Assembly: GCA_020466095.1 (NCBI GenBank)
Contig: CM035809.1
Coordinates: 2,639,393-2,703,392 of the forward strand
Source: Chlorops oryzae
Taxonomy: Eukaryota > Arthropoda > Insecta > Diptera > Chloropidae
Length of the DNA: 64,000 nucleotides
Reading direction: 5' to 3'
Positions 10,301-20,180 of the stretch are shown here, one piece after another (within the stretch, counting starts at the first letter, position 1; every line of letters begins with the position of its first letter). Below the pieces are notes generated by a model. It searched no databases, was not told where the DNA came from, and was given only the letters and a program-made list of their open reading frames with translations. Both the position numbers and the translations under genes were made by a program.

Positions 10301-11345
10301 TCACAAATTTATGACAGAGTTAAATTTTCAAAGAAGTAAACATGATTACTGTCTTTATTATAAAATTGACGAAAAAGATCCTGTGTACATTGTAATTTTC
10401 GTTGATGATTTACTAATATGTAGTAAGGATATGACAATAATACAAAAGATAAAATCTACATTTTCAAAACGGTTCAGAATGAAAGATATGGGCCAAGTGA
10501 GCAGTTATATTGGAATTGATATTAAAAATGACACTGAAAAAAATGTAATTACCCTAAGTCAAGAAAACTATATTAAGTCATTAGCTAAGAAATATGAATT
10601 GCAAAATGCTAAACTGTATAAAACACCTATGGAAACAAATTTGAAACTTGAACCAGCAATCGAAACTAATGAACAAGTGAAGTATAGAAATTTAATTGGA
10701 GAACTATTATATATAAGTACTGGAACAAGACCTGATATTGCATTTAGTGTGAATTATTTAAGCAGATTTCAAAATTGCTATGATCAAACACATTTTAAAT
10801 ATGCAATGCGAATACTAAAATATTTGTATTCGACGAAAACGTTAAAATTAACATACAACAGATCAGATAAAGTGGATATATTAGATTGTTTGGTAGATTC
10901 AGACTGGGCAGGAGATATTGTTGATAGAAAATCTACCTCAGGATATGTTATTAGACTGTATGGAAATGTAATTTATTGGAAATCCCGCAAACAAAAATCC
11001 GTGACTAAATCGTCAACTGAAGCCGAATATGTTGCATTGTCGGAAGCCTTAACTGAAGTTAATTTTATAAAGGGATTGTTGAATGAAGTGTTTAAAATAG
11101 AATGTAATACACCAACAAAAATATATGAGGACAATTCTGGAGCGGTATCTATAGCGAAAAGTGGAAATCTATCTAAAAGATCAAAATATATTGAAGTACA
11201 ATATCATGATGTTTATGATAACTATGAAAAAGGAAAAATAGATATTGTTAAAATAAACACTGATGCGAATATAGCTGATATCTTGACAAAATCACTGTAT
11301 AAATCAAAATTTGTTACATTAAGACAAGAATTAAAATTAACATAA
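7326..11345 (+). CDS. Copia gag-pol polyprotein, 1339 aa, intact
   Basis: One frame encodes Gag, protease, integrase, reverse transcriptase and RNase H, the order that defines Ty1/copia. Gag covers about residues 1-230 with a CCHC zinc knuckle C214-C217-H222-C227, followed by an Arg/Gly-rich stretch (about 235-290). The protease active site is DSG (D322). The GAG-pre-integrase HRTLGH motif is near 465. The integrase triad is D531, D594, E630 with NGVAERFNRT. Reverse transcriptase carries SLYGLRESPRSW and the FVDD catalytic pair D1027-D1028. RNase H carries VDSDWAGD, STEAEYVALSEA and EDNSGAVSIA, and the C-terminus has ADILTKSL. The start ATG sits in a good context (aagATGg) and the length is normal for copia. 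No stop or frameshift is visible. Products would build virus-like particles, copy the RNA and integrate the cDNA. Confidence 0.95.
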   Translation: MANSSRDDVRIPIFDGIEYSSWKTRILVFLKMKNCDVVVVRRKTEEDNDDIWQRNNIKAINYIYGSITNKQLEYVKNFSTAYDIMAKFDDMYVKKSTALQILQRNNLERIKLNDFPTTEKFFDEFEKAVNELKAAGATVNDQEILNYMLKALPPEYSHIGDLIDVLPEQERTIDYLTSKIKLKSMQEQREKSKSDEKPTNSSAFNTQAQYGRACYNCGKVGHLQRNCRSSNGRGKNEQSRGWSRGRGNENHRGGTSNRGYEYSQRGNTYRGQQRGSYRGSIHSTSSRQEPQGYSNVFLTKVNKAEVRNLKNRDKNEIEWILDSGCTDHIINNDKFFDEHVILTNPVDVKLGDGRVMKATKIGRMNSLFKVDAKEFRITLNNVFYVREMRQNLLSYARVTEKNKIVSYNDISEIYNPFNELIAIAQKINNVYKMTSYIKSSEQSRQVNSSKLTDKNNNKKMTDKEKWHRTLGHVNFKYLNTLCKNELLHGLPKNLENEEMKCATCIESKMHNVPFKNDRKGAKEILEIVHTDLNGPHPTVGNCGERYFLSFVDDRSKLAKVFCIKSKNEVFKCIIEYVNLVENLTGKKVKNLRCDNGKEYINDEVFKFARYKGISIMPCPPYVHELNGVAERFNRTIMDSARCLLKEAKVNQRFWPEVVKAATYLKNRTLANTIETKTPYEIFFKEKPDAKYLRLYGSRVFVRTPESKRKSKWDDKAKLGVLLGYTEVGYRVLINNRIIVARHVDVVENEIKYVCFDNQLDDESQIDDIENEEKIDETKNESESESEYESSNSIDENRNTIKEEIVLRKSSREKKKNPKYNDDFVTYCVYVNCSNINDPYTFEEAIESDESKNWKKAMDKEIKSIEENKTWVLVDKPKDKKVIDVKWVYKTKSDGIFKARLVVRGYQQKEQIENTYSPVAKMETLKILLSFCCQNELKIEQMDVETAFLNGKIKSEVYVNQPQGYIDGTDKVYKLLKSLYGLRESPRSWFECFHKFMTELNFQRSKHDYCLYYKIDEKDPVYIVIFVDDLLICSKDMTIIQKIKSTFSKRFRMKDMGQVSSYIGIDIKNDTEKNVITLSQENYIKSLAKKYELQNAKLYKTPMETNLKLEPAIETNEQVKYRNLIGELLYISTGTRPDIAFSVNYLSRFQNCYDQTHFKYAMRILKYLYSTKTLKLTYNRSDKVDILDCLVDSDWAGDIVDRKSTSGYVIRLYGNVIYWKSRKQKSVTKSSTEAEYVALSEALTEVNFIKGLLNEVFKIECNTPTKIYEDNSGAVSIAKSGNLSKRSKYIEVQYHDVYDNYEKGKIDIVKINTDANIADILTKSLYKSKFVTLRQELKLT

Positions 11346-11425
11346 ATGTAATGCAGAAATATAAAACTAAGACGAATGCAAAGAAAATAAGATAAGATGT
11401 ATAAAAGTACAAATGTAAAGAGGCG

Positions 11426-11608
11426 TGTTAGGAATAAACTACATTTGTACTTGTGAAGACTACTGGTTGGTAAACTAATGTAGTAGAAAATAATAGATAT
11501 GGCAACACTTATTAAAAACAGACTAAGAAGCTATAATATATGAACACACATATTGTACAATAAAAAGGAAAGTAAATCGAATAAATTGAGTTTCCTTTTA
11601 TTCCAACA
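11426..11608 (+). repeat. 3' LTR of copia element
   Basis: Reads as identical to the 5' LTR over 183 bp. A short purine tract AAAGAGG ends just upstream and would prime plus-strand synthesis. Confidence 0.9.
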
Positions 11609-12577
11609 TCTTCATATCATATATGTGACAAAAATCCTTCTAATTTTTGTTATATTTGCGCGAAATATGAAAAGGTAAGTAACCGAAGAAATATAACAAA
11701 AAATATACAAGGTCTATACAAATCGTTCTTTGGTTTCGATATGAAGAATTTCAACGTTCCTTGGAAGCCAAAAATAATATGTGGAATCTGCTATAAAATG
11801 TTAAATCGTAAAAAATCTAAGGAATCCAGTGAAATAATGAAGCCCGCCATATGGAGGAAACCGCGATATAAAAAGAACTGTTATTTCTGTCAAAATACCC
11901 TTACCGGAATTAATAAAAACAAAAAGTCTAGTATTCGTTATGCTGATGTATCGTCCTTAGAAAAACCTCTTAGATCAATCAATAACATTGATGTGGATCT
12001 GGAAAAATTGCAATCAGATGAGGCAAGTGCAGACGAATCGATTGAATCAGATTTTTCAGACGAATCGATCGAACCAGATTTTTCCTCAAGCAATTCCAAG
12101 GCCAAGAGAGTTCCAAAAGAAGTAAGCCAAGCAGAACTGAATGATCTTGTGCGAGACATAGGGTGTTCTAAAAGTAGTGCCGAGTTCTTAGCATCATGGA
12201 TGAAAAACAGGAATATTATCATCAATAAAGCTAAAGTAACCTTTTATCGAAACAGAGAAAAATAATTTCGGCCGTACTTTTCATATGACGATGAATGCTT
12301 ACTTGTGTACTGTCACAACGTCCAAGGTTTGATGGATGCCCTAAAGCCGAATTGTTATAAAAGTGACGAATGGAGGTTGTTCATTGATGCTTCAAAAAGG
12401 AGCCTTAAGGCAGTTTTACTTCACAATACAAACGTGTATGCATCGGTGCCTATTGCTCATTCTATCAATAACAAAGAAGAATATGATAAACTTGCTACCA
12501 TATTGGAAAAAATTAATTACAAGGATCACAACAAAGATTGTATTCATAGACTGAATTTACTAAATAAAAATAAATAA
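11609..12577 (+). pseudogene. Transposon-type gene, Cys-rich uncharacterised family, 3' part
   Basis: One frame runs from the copia boundary to 12577 with a single in-frame TAA at 12263-12265. It shows zinc-ligand pairs (FCYICAKY, ICGICYK) and then WRKPRYKKNCYFC. An acidic Ser/Glu linker repeats DESIE. Further along are ELNDLVRDIG and, beyond the stop, SDEWRLFIDASKRSLKAVLLHN. From memory this order matches a multicopy family of uncharacterised proteins in aphids, Hydra and other animals that behaves like transposon genes. It is shorter than those relatives, ending soon after the LLHN motif. A GTAAGT at about 11675 is probably chance because the frame continues through it. Function unknown. 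Confidence 0.6.
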
Positions 12578-12799
12578 ATTACATGGTTTATAAATACAGG
12601 ATAAAGGTTAAATCTTTTTCATCTTTGGAAGGCCAAAGCCCGTAGAAAAAAGGATTGAGGTCTCTTGATAAAATGGCTTGTTTATTGTCATTTGTGCGAC
12701 TCGGCTTGCATACGGATTCCGGGAATTCTAAGAAACTTATGTGACAAAATTAAAAAATAAGTTGAAATTATTTTATTTAAAAAAAAAAAAAAAAAAAAA
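12578..12799. other. 3' flank of the transposon-type gene
   Basis: No coding signal; ends in an A-run near 12780-12800. Confidence 0.4.
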
Positions 12800-13115
12800 A
12801 CCTAACAACTCTTAACAAAACTTAAATTAAATTGTATATTTAGACCAGAATATGATTTTGTTTTTTAAATATAATCGCTTTAACCAAAGGTACATTTTTT
12901 TTTTTCTTCAAACAAACAAAAAAGTAATGATACTTTGTTAACAAAACTTAAATTAAATTAGTAAGCGTCAGACCAGAATATGTTTTTTTTTTTTTCAAAA
13001 TATAATCTCTTTAACCAATAGTACATTTGAGTACGTTTTTTTTTTTTCAAACAAAAAAAAAAAACATTTATTAGTTAGCAAAACTAAAATTAAGTTTTAT
13101 AGTATAACCAGAATA
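12800..13115. repeat. Three diverged tandem units of about 120-135 bp with T/A runs
   Basis: AACAAAACTTAAATTAAATT followed about 20 bp later by 'agaccagaatatg' occurs near 12815 and 12937, with a weaker copy near 13075. Between them each unit contains TATAATC-CTTTAACCAA and long T and A homopolymers. Confidence 0.65.
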
Positions 13116-13300
13116 TGTTATGTAGAAAAACACAGCGTGATTCTTATAAGGATTTACAACCGAAAGACAGTTTGGAAAAGACAGTTAATAACATATGCTT
13201 CGAAAAGTCAAATGTATACCGACATTCGGAAAAATGTTTAGCGCATTATAACAAAAAACATAAAAAATGTTTCATTTTAATACAAAAAAGAAGTGAATAA
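13115..13300 (+). other. Short open frame, weak Cys/His pattern
   Basis: 61 codons beginning at an ATG. A segment reads CFEKSNVYRHSEKC with HYNKKHKKC after it, suggestive of a degenerate zinc finger. It lies between the plus-strand Cys-rich gene and the minus-strand recombinase-like remnant. I cannot assign it and it may be noise. Confidence 0.2.
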
Positions 13301-13331
13301 CAAAAAAGAAATGACACTGTACCTAACAATT

Positions 13332-13970
13332 TTATTTAAGGGACGCATATTTTGCTTTTCGGATTTCGATCTTCCGCTGATTGTCAATCCATGACTTTAC
13401 TTGCTCCGGAGTTCTTTTTTGTAAGGCAACCAAATGTTTTATTATTTTATTGCAATCCTGTAGAGATGGTAGCTTCTCCAAAGTTTTGCAATCTCCAAAA
13501 TATTTTTCAATTTCCAATTTTTCGTCAGCTGTCCATCTGTTTCGCTTAGTTTCTCCGAAGGGTGACCCTATTAATATGAAACAATAAACCTCAAATAAAT
13601 TTATAAAATTATTTATTTAAAAACTTACGACTCCGACGCTTTGAATTTGATTCCTCTGGAATGGAATACTATTACTGGGTAGTACTGGGACTGTCATTAC
13701 AAAAACTTTCTTCCACGCGAAACGGCTGATTATCAATATTTTCAACATCACTTTCGTCTTCATGGTCCTCTATAATGTCGCCAATTGCAGCCATATGAAG
13801 TTGGGATACCTCAGTTATTTATCTAGCTGGCACGGAAACTCTGTAGATGTTTTTGTGAATGTCTTTATGATGACCCATAAAATTAGCAAGCCTGTCAATC
13901 TGTCCCTCTTCAACGTTGAGCATCGAGGTATACGTGGCAATATGCTTACGGAGCATAGTACCTCTTAACG
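13332..13970 (-). pseudogene. Tyrosine-recombinase-like C-terminus plus Trp-rich domain
   Basis: On the minus strand, 13970-13790 encodes LRKHIATYTSMLN... then FMGHH, KDIHKNIYR and TEVSQLHMAA. This Arg-x-His / Gly-His / His-x-x-x-Tyr layout is that of the catalytic C-terminus of tyrosine recombinases, also seen in a multicopy animal family I recall with LRKH...LGH...YR motifs. A stop interrupts it near 13822. An acidic linker follows (DHEDESDVENID), then KRRSR, then an intron: GTAAGT at about 13627 (minus) to TAG at about 13570. Last comes a WTADEKLEIEKYFG...VKSWIDNQRK domain ending at 13332, Myb-like in spacing. Stops near 13680 also show decay. Recombinase assignment is inference from motifs. 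Confidence 0.45.
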
Positions 13971-14033
13971 AACTAGGAACCGATAGTCGCTATATCCAGC
14001 ACCGCTATCTGCAGGGGAAATTGTTTTAAAACT

Positions 14034-14720
14034 TTTAGTATATGGAAGCTTGAATATGAATTTGTGGCAATACTTAGAATACCTTTAACCTTATCATGAT
14101 ACTCACGCTTTGAAAGAGAAGTTGAATTGCCTGATGACGCGCGCCTTTATTTTTAGAGGTTGTTTCATACTGTTCCTAAAATGATTAAGAATATTTGAAG
14201 AATTACTATATTGTTTGCGATGTCAATAGAATACTTAATAAACAAGGAAGTAAGTTATAATTGATATATATTTTTTAAATTTAATAACTGCGAATTCGAA
14301 TGATACTTTGATTAATGAAATTTTATATGGACGTTTGAGTATAGATTTATTGGCAATTGTTTGACAACCATTTACCGCATCATGATACTTACGTAATGCA
14401 GAGAAATAGGACCACTTAACCTCATGCGCCATATATTAATAGATGTTGTTACGGAATATTGCTGAAATGATTAAGATTATTATTATTTTTTGATAAATCG
14501 CTACTTTTGCGATGTCAATAGAACACCATATATTCAAGAAGTAAGTTATAAGGTTATCTACCTTGTTTTGGACGCTCGAATATGGATTTACCGAAACTTC
14601 TAATACAACATATATTGCATCATGTTATTCACGTGACGGCAGAAAAGTTGGATCACCTGATTACATGCGTCATAGATGATGTTACGAAATGTTCCTGAAT
14701 TGACTAAGGAAATAATATTG
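14034..14720. repeat. Three diverged tandem blocks of about 240-290 bp, each with a splice-donor-like site
   Basis: Blocks near 14040-14240, 14325-14550 and 14570-14770 share, in order, a TATGGA-GTTGAATAT-like start, 'catcatgatac', a minus-strand donor (GTGAGT, GTAAGT, GTGAAT), a 'cctgatgacgcgcgcc / cctcatgcgcc / gattacatgcgtc' segment, 'gttcctgaa.tgattaag' and 'gaagtaagttata'. They lie just upstream, on the minus strand, of the recombinase-like remnant, and the block nearest to it carries a plausible exon end. They could be duplicated exons or intronic repeats. Confidence 0.55.
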
Positions 14721-14769
14721 AAGAACTATATTTTCGCGAATACGTTATATATAAATAGTAAGTTATAGC

Positions 14770-15496
14770 ATACATCATAATTATTTTATTTTTAATAATT
14801 ACAAATATACACAATTGTTATGATGAAACGAACAATATCATGCAAGGTTTTTAGTTTTAAACTGTTTGCATAAGCTAACATTAGGTTTAATACAATACAC
14901 CAACAGTATGGTGTGTACTTACGATTAGGGAAAGCGGACATTTATTATACTAATGCGTTGGCAGGATACTGATCACACTGTTGGTTGATTTATTCGCAGG
15001 CATGTTGTTTCTATTAGAAATTTCATTTAATATTGTATGATGAATACTAAATAAACTCAAAAACGAAACTCAAAACGTTACTCAAAACTCAAAAACGAAA
15101 CTCAAAACGGTACTCAAAACAAAACAATTGAAACTCTAAACTAGCTTAAATCTAAATATAGAAATATTAATTTATTAAAGCTAAACTAGATTGGGGATAG
15201 TCACTCCAAACCAAGATGTTCCATTTTTCACATATTGGCATAGTGATTTACATGGGAATTGCCATGAGGCGGAAATCAAGAGTATAGGATAATTATTAAC
15301 TCAGAGCCAATCGGGGTTTGTCGCATTTTAATATCTAATGATAAGGATGATATCTTTGATTGTACTTTTTTGATGTATTTACATTATGATGACGTACAGA
15401 GATTATTGTTGGAATAAAGGACTCAGCGGTGCTACCCGATATACACTGACTTATATTATAAAATGTTCGATACCAGGCTACGAATGGCAACGACGG
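14770..15496. other. Non-coding interval
   Basis: No gene is visible. 15050-15135 carries short tandem CTCAAAAACGAAA / CTCAAAACG units. The stretch next to 15497 is probably the 3' untranslated part of the Penelope-like element. Confidence 0.4.
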
Positions 15497-16517
15497 TCAT
15501 TCTGTGACGCGTGCAGGTATAGGCGCAGCATGATTTGTATCTTGACTGTGTTCTGATAACAATGACTCGTCGCTCAAGTCTGAGGGCTCGGACATATTAA
15601 ATAATAATCCAGACGAATAGGCTGACAACAAAGACTCATCTGAATCAATTATAAGGGTGGGAGGATTCGCTTCCGGTGTCATGGGAATGTTAAAGTCATT
15701 GTTCGACAGTAACGATTCTAGATCTTGATAACTTTCAACGTCCATGATTATATTAGGGGTTGATTCAAGTTCAAAATCACCTTCCCTCAATAACCTCTCT
15801 ACATCACAACAAAAATCCTCTTCGGGAACTGAACGATTTCGATCTTGAAAAGCACACCCTATATTTACACTGCGCGATGATTCGTGATTTAAAATTGCCC
15901 CGCTATGGTCGCTGTTAGCTGATAACCGTAATAATGATGGAGGGCTTAACAACAAATTTACACAATTCCGTGACTGAAGTACTCGCAACATAAAAGCTCC
16001 TAGGATTGAAGGAATTTTTTTCAAATACGTCGGCAATAAACACTCTACACCTAATGTTGAATATATTATGGAATACAAATATAATTGGAAATGTACAGGT
16101 AGATCTTTTATCACGGAGATATTAAACAAACGCTCACTTGGATGATGCCCTTAAAGAACACAATGCCTTGATAAGGCTGCGGTGTCATATAATGATGACA
16201 CAGCCGCAAAACCAGATAACAGAAACAAACAACCACAATCTACGCACGAAGTCAACCCCATTTTTGGCCCGATAGCTTTTGTAGGGATCTGGATCCCTTA
16301 ACAACATGCGTAGTATCCTTGAAAGACGCCGATTACGCAATGTTAACGATGAGGTACCAAAACCCATTTCCCTAAAAATGGCAGCCAGTAGACTGAAAAA
16401 ATAATCACATCGATATGGGAATACATGAACCGGCATCATTATTTGATGTTGTTTGGACAAAGTCGCGTTACACAAGGATAACGGAGGCACACGAATATCA
16501 TCTGAATACGTCTTCAA
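15497..16517 (-). pseudogene. Penelope-like element, C-terminal region without recognisable endonuclease
   Basis: Minus strand. 16517-16185 has a region (MMPVHVFPYR..., LRNRRLSRILRMLLRDPDPYKS) resembling the linker before the GIY-YIG endonuclease of Penelope-like elements. Where that endonuclease would begin the frame gives a hydrophobic stretch and a stop. A separate 210-codon frame (16129-15497) is rich in Asp, Glu and Ser with repeated DESLLS-type motifs (DSDESLLSAYS, DLSDESLLSEHS) and shows no nuclease motif. The acidic frame may be read in the element or may be a neighbour. Its open length is longer than expected for decayed DNA. Confidence 0.45.
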
Positions 16518-17945
16518 TTAATAATACAGTATATCTACCCTCTCAGTTACTGATATTCCACGAAATGGAACTTTTCTATTTCGCACCTCATATATATGGG
16601 CCATCACGCACCTACGCATCACGGACAAATAAAAAATCTGAGGGTATTTATTCAATATGAAGATTTTCTGAACCACATCAAAGTCCATTAAGAACAAGAA
16701 ATTACTTGAACGATGCAGTACGCGTCTCAAATAATGAGCTATGGTATTATTTTTATCCTTCATGAACTGAGCTGACATATAATGTACAGTTCGTTTTGAC
16801 GACATGGTTTTCCTATACAGACCGGTTAAAATAAAGGATCCAGGTGTAGCGTAGGGCGACATTATCCGGAATATTTCCAAGTCTAAGAAACTTATTTTAA
16901 AAATGCGTTTCTTCTTAGGCGGCTGAGCTTCAGCCTCCCATGTTGTTTCCATGTTTAAAACATCAGATAAACAACGCTAAAAATAATCTATATGCACACG
17001 AGGTATATATACAAGCAAATCGTCCATGTATTTATACCAAATCGCTTTATGGGTAAAATAGAATAGCTGAGTTAAGGAATGCCTTATCAAATAGTCCACA
17101 AATATGGTTGCCACATGCCCAGAATCCGGCGCTCCTTGAGGCAGTCCCATTATCTGCTTGTAGATCCTTTCATTATACGATAAATAGGGGGAAAAGTTCA
17201 GAGAGTAGTGCAAGAAAGCTTTGAATTTCCTTGTCAATGCGGGTGTACATATCGGTTAGGTCAATTTTTATGAATTCATAGATATGGCTGATTGGTATAG
17301 AATGTAATTCTCTGACTACAACATCTGCATTTGGTACGTTATTCGATAATACAAGATCTTTAAAGATATATTTGAGACAGCAAGATAGGATTTTTTGGAT
17401 AGGATTTGATAACCACCCACACGTAGCTACTATCGGCCTCATTGGAGAATCCGGCTTATGAACTTTAACAGTCCCATACAAATACGGCAAGATGGCATAA
17501 TTATTATCTTTTAAACTTTAATTTTGCTTAAATATTAGCTTTCTCAAACGCATTATTTCCCCGTAGACACTAGCCCCCTTAGTGGATGCTGCCTATCTCC
17601 TAAGACCTCATCACAAAAAGACAGGAATTTTTTCGGAGATCGGAGTATGATCCATAGACACCTTTGTGCCACCCCTTACCCATAATTGTGTTAACCGCAC
17701 GACAATTCGTACCATATTCTGTCAACACACCTCGGTATAGTGCTCCACTGACCCAATTGTCTATTTTATTCCTATAGTCATCTCTATACAGCAGTACCGT
17801 AAGCTTCCTCTTGTCAGTCTGCACGATACAGACATCCTGATGCTCCTTCAGGAATTTGGTCGAATCAAAGACAAATTTTGTAATCATGTTAGCCACCATT
17901 GATGTCGACCCCTCACATGGTATATGCTCCTTGATAATCTTAGCA
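16518..17945 (-). pseudogene. Penelope-like reverse transcriptase, frame-broken
   Basis: Pieces in order on the minus strand: 17945-17600 with KFLKEHQDVCIVQTDKRKLT, the N-terminal Penelope motif. Then 17490-17173 with YGTVKVHK and RPIVATCGWLSNPI, and IKIDLTDMYTRI. Then 17237-16977 with IMGLPQGAPDSGHVATIF and the catalytic WYKYMDDLLV (YMDD near 17024-17035). Then 16952-16518 with ISFLDL, TGLYRK and a Ser-x-x-His-like thumb region. Several frameshifts and one gap separate the pieces, so this copy is dead. Penelope elements are retroelements distinct from LINEs and LTR elements. Family assignment is good; clade is open. Confidence 0.75.
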
Positions 17946-18144
17946 TACCTGTATTAAATATGTTTTATTTAGTGAGATCTCCTCCTTATGCTTCACAAAA
18001 GATCTATCAGGTCGTGGTGCACTCATAGCCTTATAATAATAATAATGTTTTAGTGAGATCTCTTTATGTGTGCGTTCATTTGTACTAAATAAAAAACTGC
18101 ACTAATAGGCCTGTGATATTTGCAGGATATCTACATAGGTATAT
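17946..18144. other. Upstream flank of the Penelope-like element
   Basis: Contains two copies of TTTAGTGAGATCTC (about 17967 and 18048) and no gene. Confidence 0.35.
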
Positions 18145-18345
18145 GGGCCAAAATTCTTTTAAGTGCCTAAATTTTTGTCTCTGTCAATGGAATTCGGAAT
18201 TACTCGCAAAGTTTAGAGTATTTTACTATATTATTAATAACTAATTTGTTAAATTTAAGTTGTTATTAATTGGGTTTGCTCCTTCATGAAAGCTGAATTC
18301 CATTGACAGAGGCAAAAATGTAGGCATTAAATAGAATTTTGGCCC
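18145..18345. mobile_element. 201-bp MITE with GGGCCAAAATTCT ends
   Basis: Terminal arms of about 55 bp are reverse complements, from GGGCCAAAATTCT at 18145 to AGAATTTTGGCCC at 18345, and include TGTCAATGGAATTC. No target duplication is clear. A truncated copy lies at about 60884-61020. Confidence 0.8.
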
Positions 18346-18570
18346 ACATTCAAAGAGCTTCAGTATTTATATCATTGCAAACTATAAACCCATATAGGCA
18401 TTATTTGAAAATTGGTCTTGCAAAAAAAATTTCAATTGGAATCGACTTATCCAGATTATCGGTACATTGAATTGCACTGCCAAAAAAATTTAATCTACAA
18501 TATTTATTGCTCTAACCGATTGTTCTTATAAAAGATGTAGTTATAAGTGATTTATACTGTATTTTTAGCA

Positions 18571-18820
18571 TATCGCACACTAATCACTAAATCGGCACAA
18601 CTCAAAGTTTTGAATTTCTCGGTCAAACAACATATAGCTCTCGGGGCCTGTACAAACAATTTCTTTTCAAATTTATATTATTCTTAATCAAGAGGAGAAT
18701 CAATAAATATCAATGTTAAATTTCCAAGTGTTCCTTTTACTGCAGTAAAATGTTGCCAAACATGAAAAAATTGATCAAAAAAATTTTTAATTGTGCCGGT
18801 TTAGTGATTAGTGGGCGATA
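18571..18820. mobile_element. 250-bp MITE-like inverted repeat
   Basis: A 30-bp arm 18571-18600 (TATCGCACACTAATCACTAA...) is mirrored with few mismatches at 18791-18820. TA borders both ends, compatible with a TA target duplication as in Tc1/mariner MITEs. Confidence 0.7.
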
Positions 18821-18834
18821 TACGATTATCTGTT

Positions 18835-19130
18835 ACATTAAAGTGTGCAATTAGTAGAAGGTGTTTGTTTTTAAAATTCAATAAATAATTATAATAAACT
18901 GTGTTCAGAGCCAACAAATTTTAACTTTTTCCTATATTGGAGGTGACAAATATTGTCTGTGCCGAATTTCAAGTCCCTAGGTTAAAAAGGACCATTTCAG
19001 CAAATCCCGTTATGTGGGGGGTGGAGGAGGGCGTGATTCGATTTGCACAGTTTTTTCAACATTTCTTAAATTCATGCAAATAAACGTCCATACCAAATTT
19101 TAATGCTTTAGGACAACTCCTGCTATTTTT
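18835..19130. other. Non-coding spacer
   Basis: No gene. The phrase 'ccgaatttcaagtccctagg' and a G-rich run near 19015-19033 resemble internal parts of mini-me-like repeats. Confidence 0.3.
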
Positions 19131-19134
19131 GGCC

Positions 19135-20180
19135 AAAAAATTTATAGACTCGCGACACGGTGCGGCGTTGGCTCGGTTTTTTGTATTGCTTGAAAATTTC
19201 ATAATTGAAACTTTAATAAATGTATTAGGTTATGTTTTGATTAATGTGAACGAATATTTTCATTTAGTAATAAATTTACAGACATTTTTGACCACGGCTA
19301 CGGATTTGATTGTACATAGAATTTAGTATATTTGCTACAGTGTGATCGAAAAATTATGTAGACAGGGTAGGACCACTAAACAAATAACATATAGAGGTCT
19401 CACGTAGAACAAAAATTGGCTGAAAGTTACGCTGGGCTCTAGCACCCCAAAAAGCAATTGAAGCGTTCGGAAGCATTCGGTTTTTGCTTTTGCGTTTGCA
19501 AATTGGTTTTGCTTCACACATATATTACTATATATGTCACTCAGGAGCCGTTTCGGTTTTGGCTCGTTTCACCACGGTCTTGGGTACCCACCAAAATGAG
19601 CATTTTGCACTGAGGTACTCACCAAAAGTATTTCTCTCTCGCTCTTCTTTTGCCGTTCGAGTAACATCTCTTTCTAACTGGCGAGAAACGTCCCGCGCAA
19701 TATCTTTGAGAGTGTAGGTCTAAGAGCTACGCTGCTTCAACATAGGCATATAGCATGAGGAAAAGAGAAGCATGCTTTGGCAGCGAAATATTTAGCTTTG
19801 CTCTGGTGAAATGCATTGCCACTTTTAGTTTAGATTTTAGGAGATTTTTGAGTACATTACATATAAAATATCTACCAAACTCACAAAATAAAACATAAAA
19901 CAAATCAAGGAAACTCAATATCAAGGAGAAATAGAAAATGTTTTTTTAGTCCTACCCTGTCCACATACCGTTTCGATCACACTGTTTCAGCAAAAATACT
20001 AAATTCTATGTACAATCAAATTCGTAGCCGCAGTCAAAAATGTGTGTCAATTTATTTCAAAATGAAAACATTCGTGCACATTCACCAAAAATATATCGCA
20101 CTAAATTTATTAAAGCTTCAATTATAACTTTTAAGGCTATATGAAAAACCCGAGCCGACGCCGTGTTTCTTTGATAGTTT
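19135..20180. repeat. Foldback of about 1 kb with 230-bp arms
   Basis: 19135-19375 and 19950-20180 are imperfect reverse complements. Matching blocks include TGTACATAGAATTTAGTAT with CTAAATTCTATGTACAATC, and GTGTGATCGAAA with TTTCGATCACAC. The right arm belongs to the 19711-20348 element and the left arm is a reversed partial copy outside it. Confidence 0.65.

Larger units (their letters stand above)
7002..11608 (+). mobile_element. Complete Ty1/copia LTR retrotransposon with identical LTRs
   Basis: The element is 4607 bp. Its two 183-bp LTRs (7002-7184 and 11426-11608) begin TGTTAGG and end CCAACA, and I see no differences between them. The 5-bp target duplication TCTTC lies at 6997-7001 and 11609-11613. 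A single uninterrupted gag-pol frame fills the interior. Identical LTRs, an open frame and an intact target duplication mean a recent insertion into an older transposon-type gene. It is a candidate for an active element. Confidence 0.95.

Noticed and set aside
11660..11690. GTAAGT at 11675 as a splice donor in the Cys-rich gene
   Set aside because: The frame and family-like residues continue through it.
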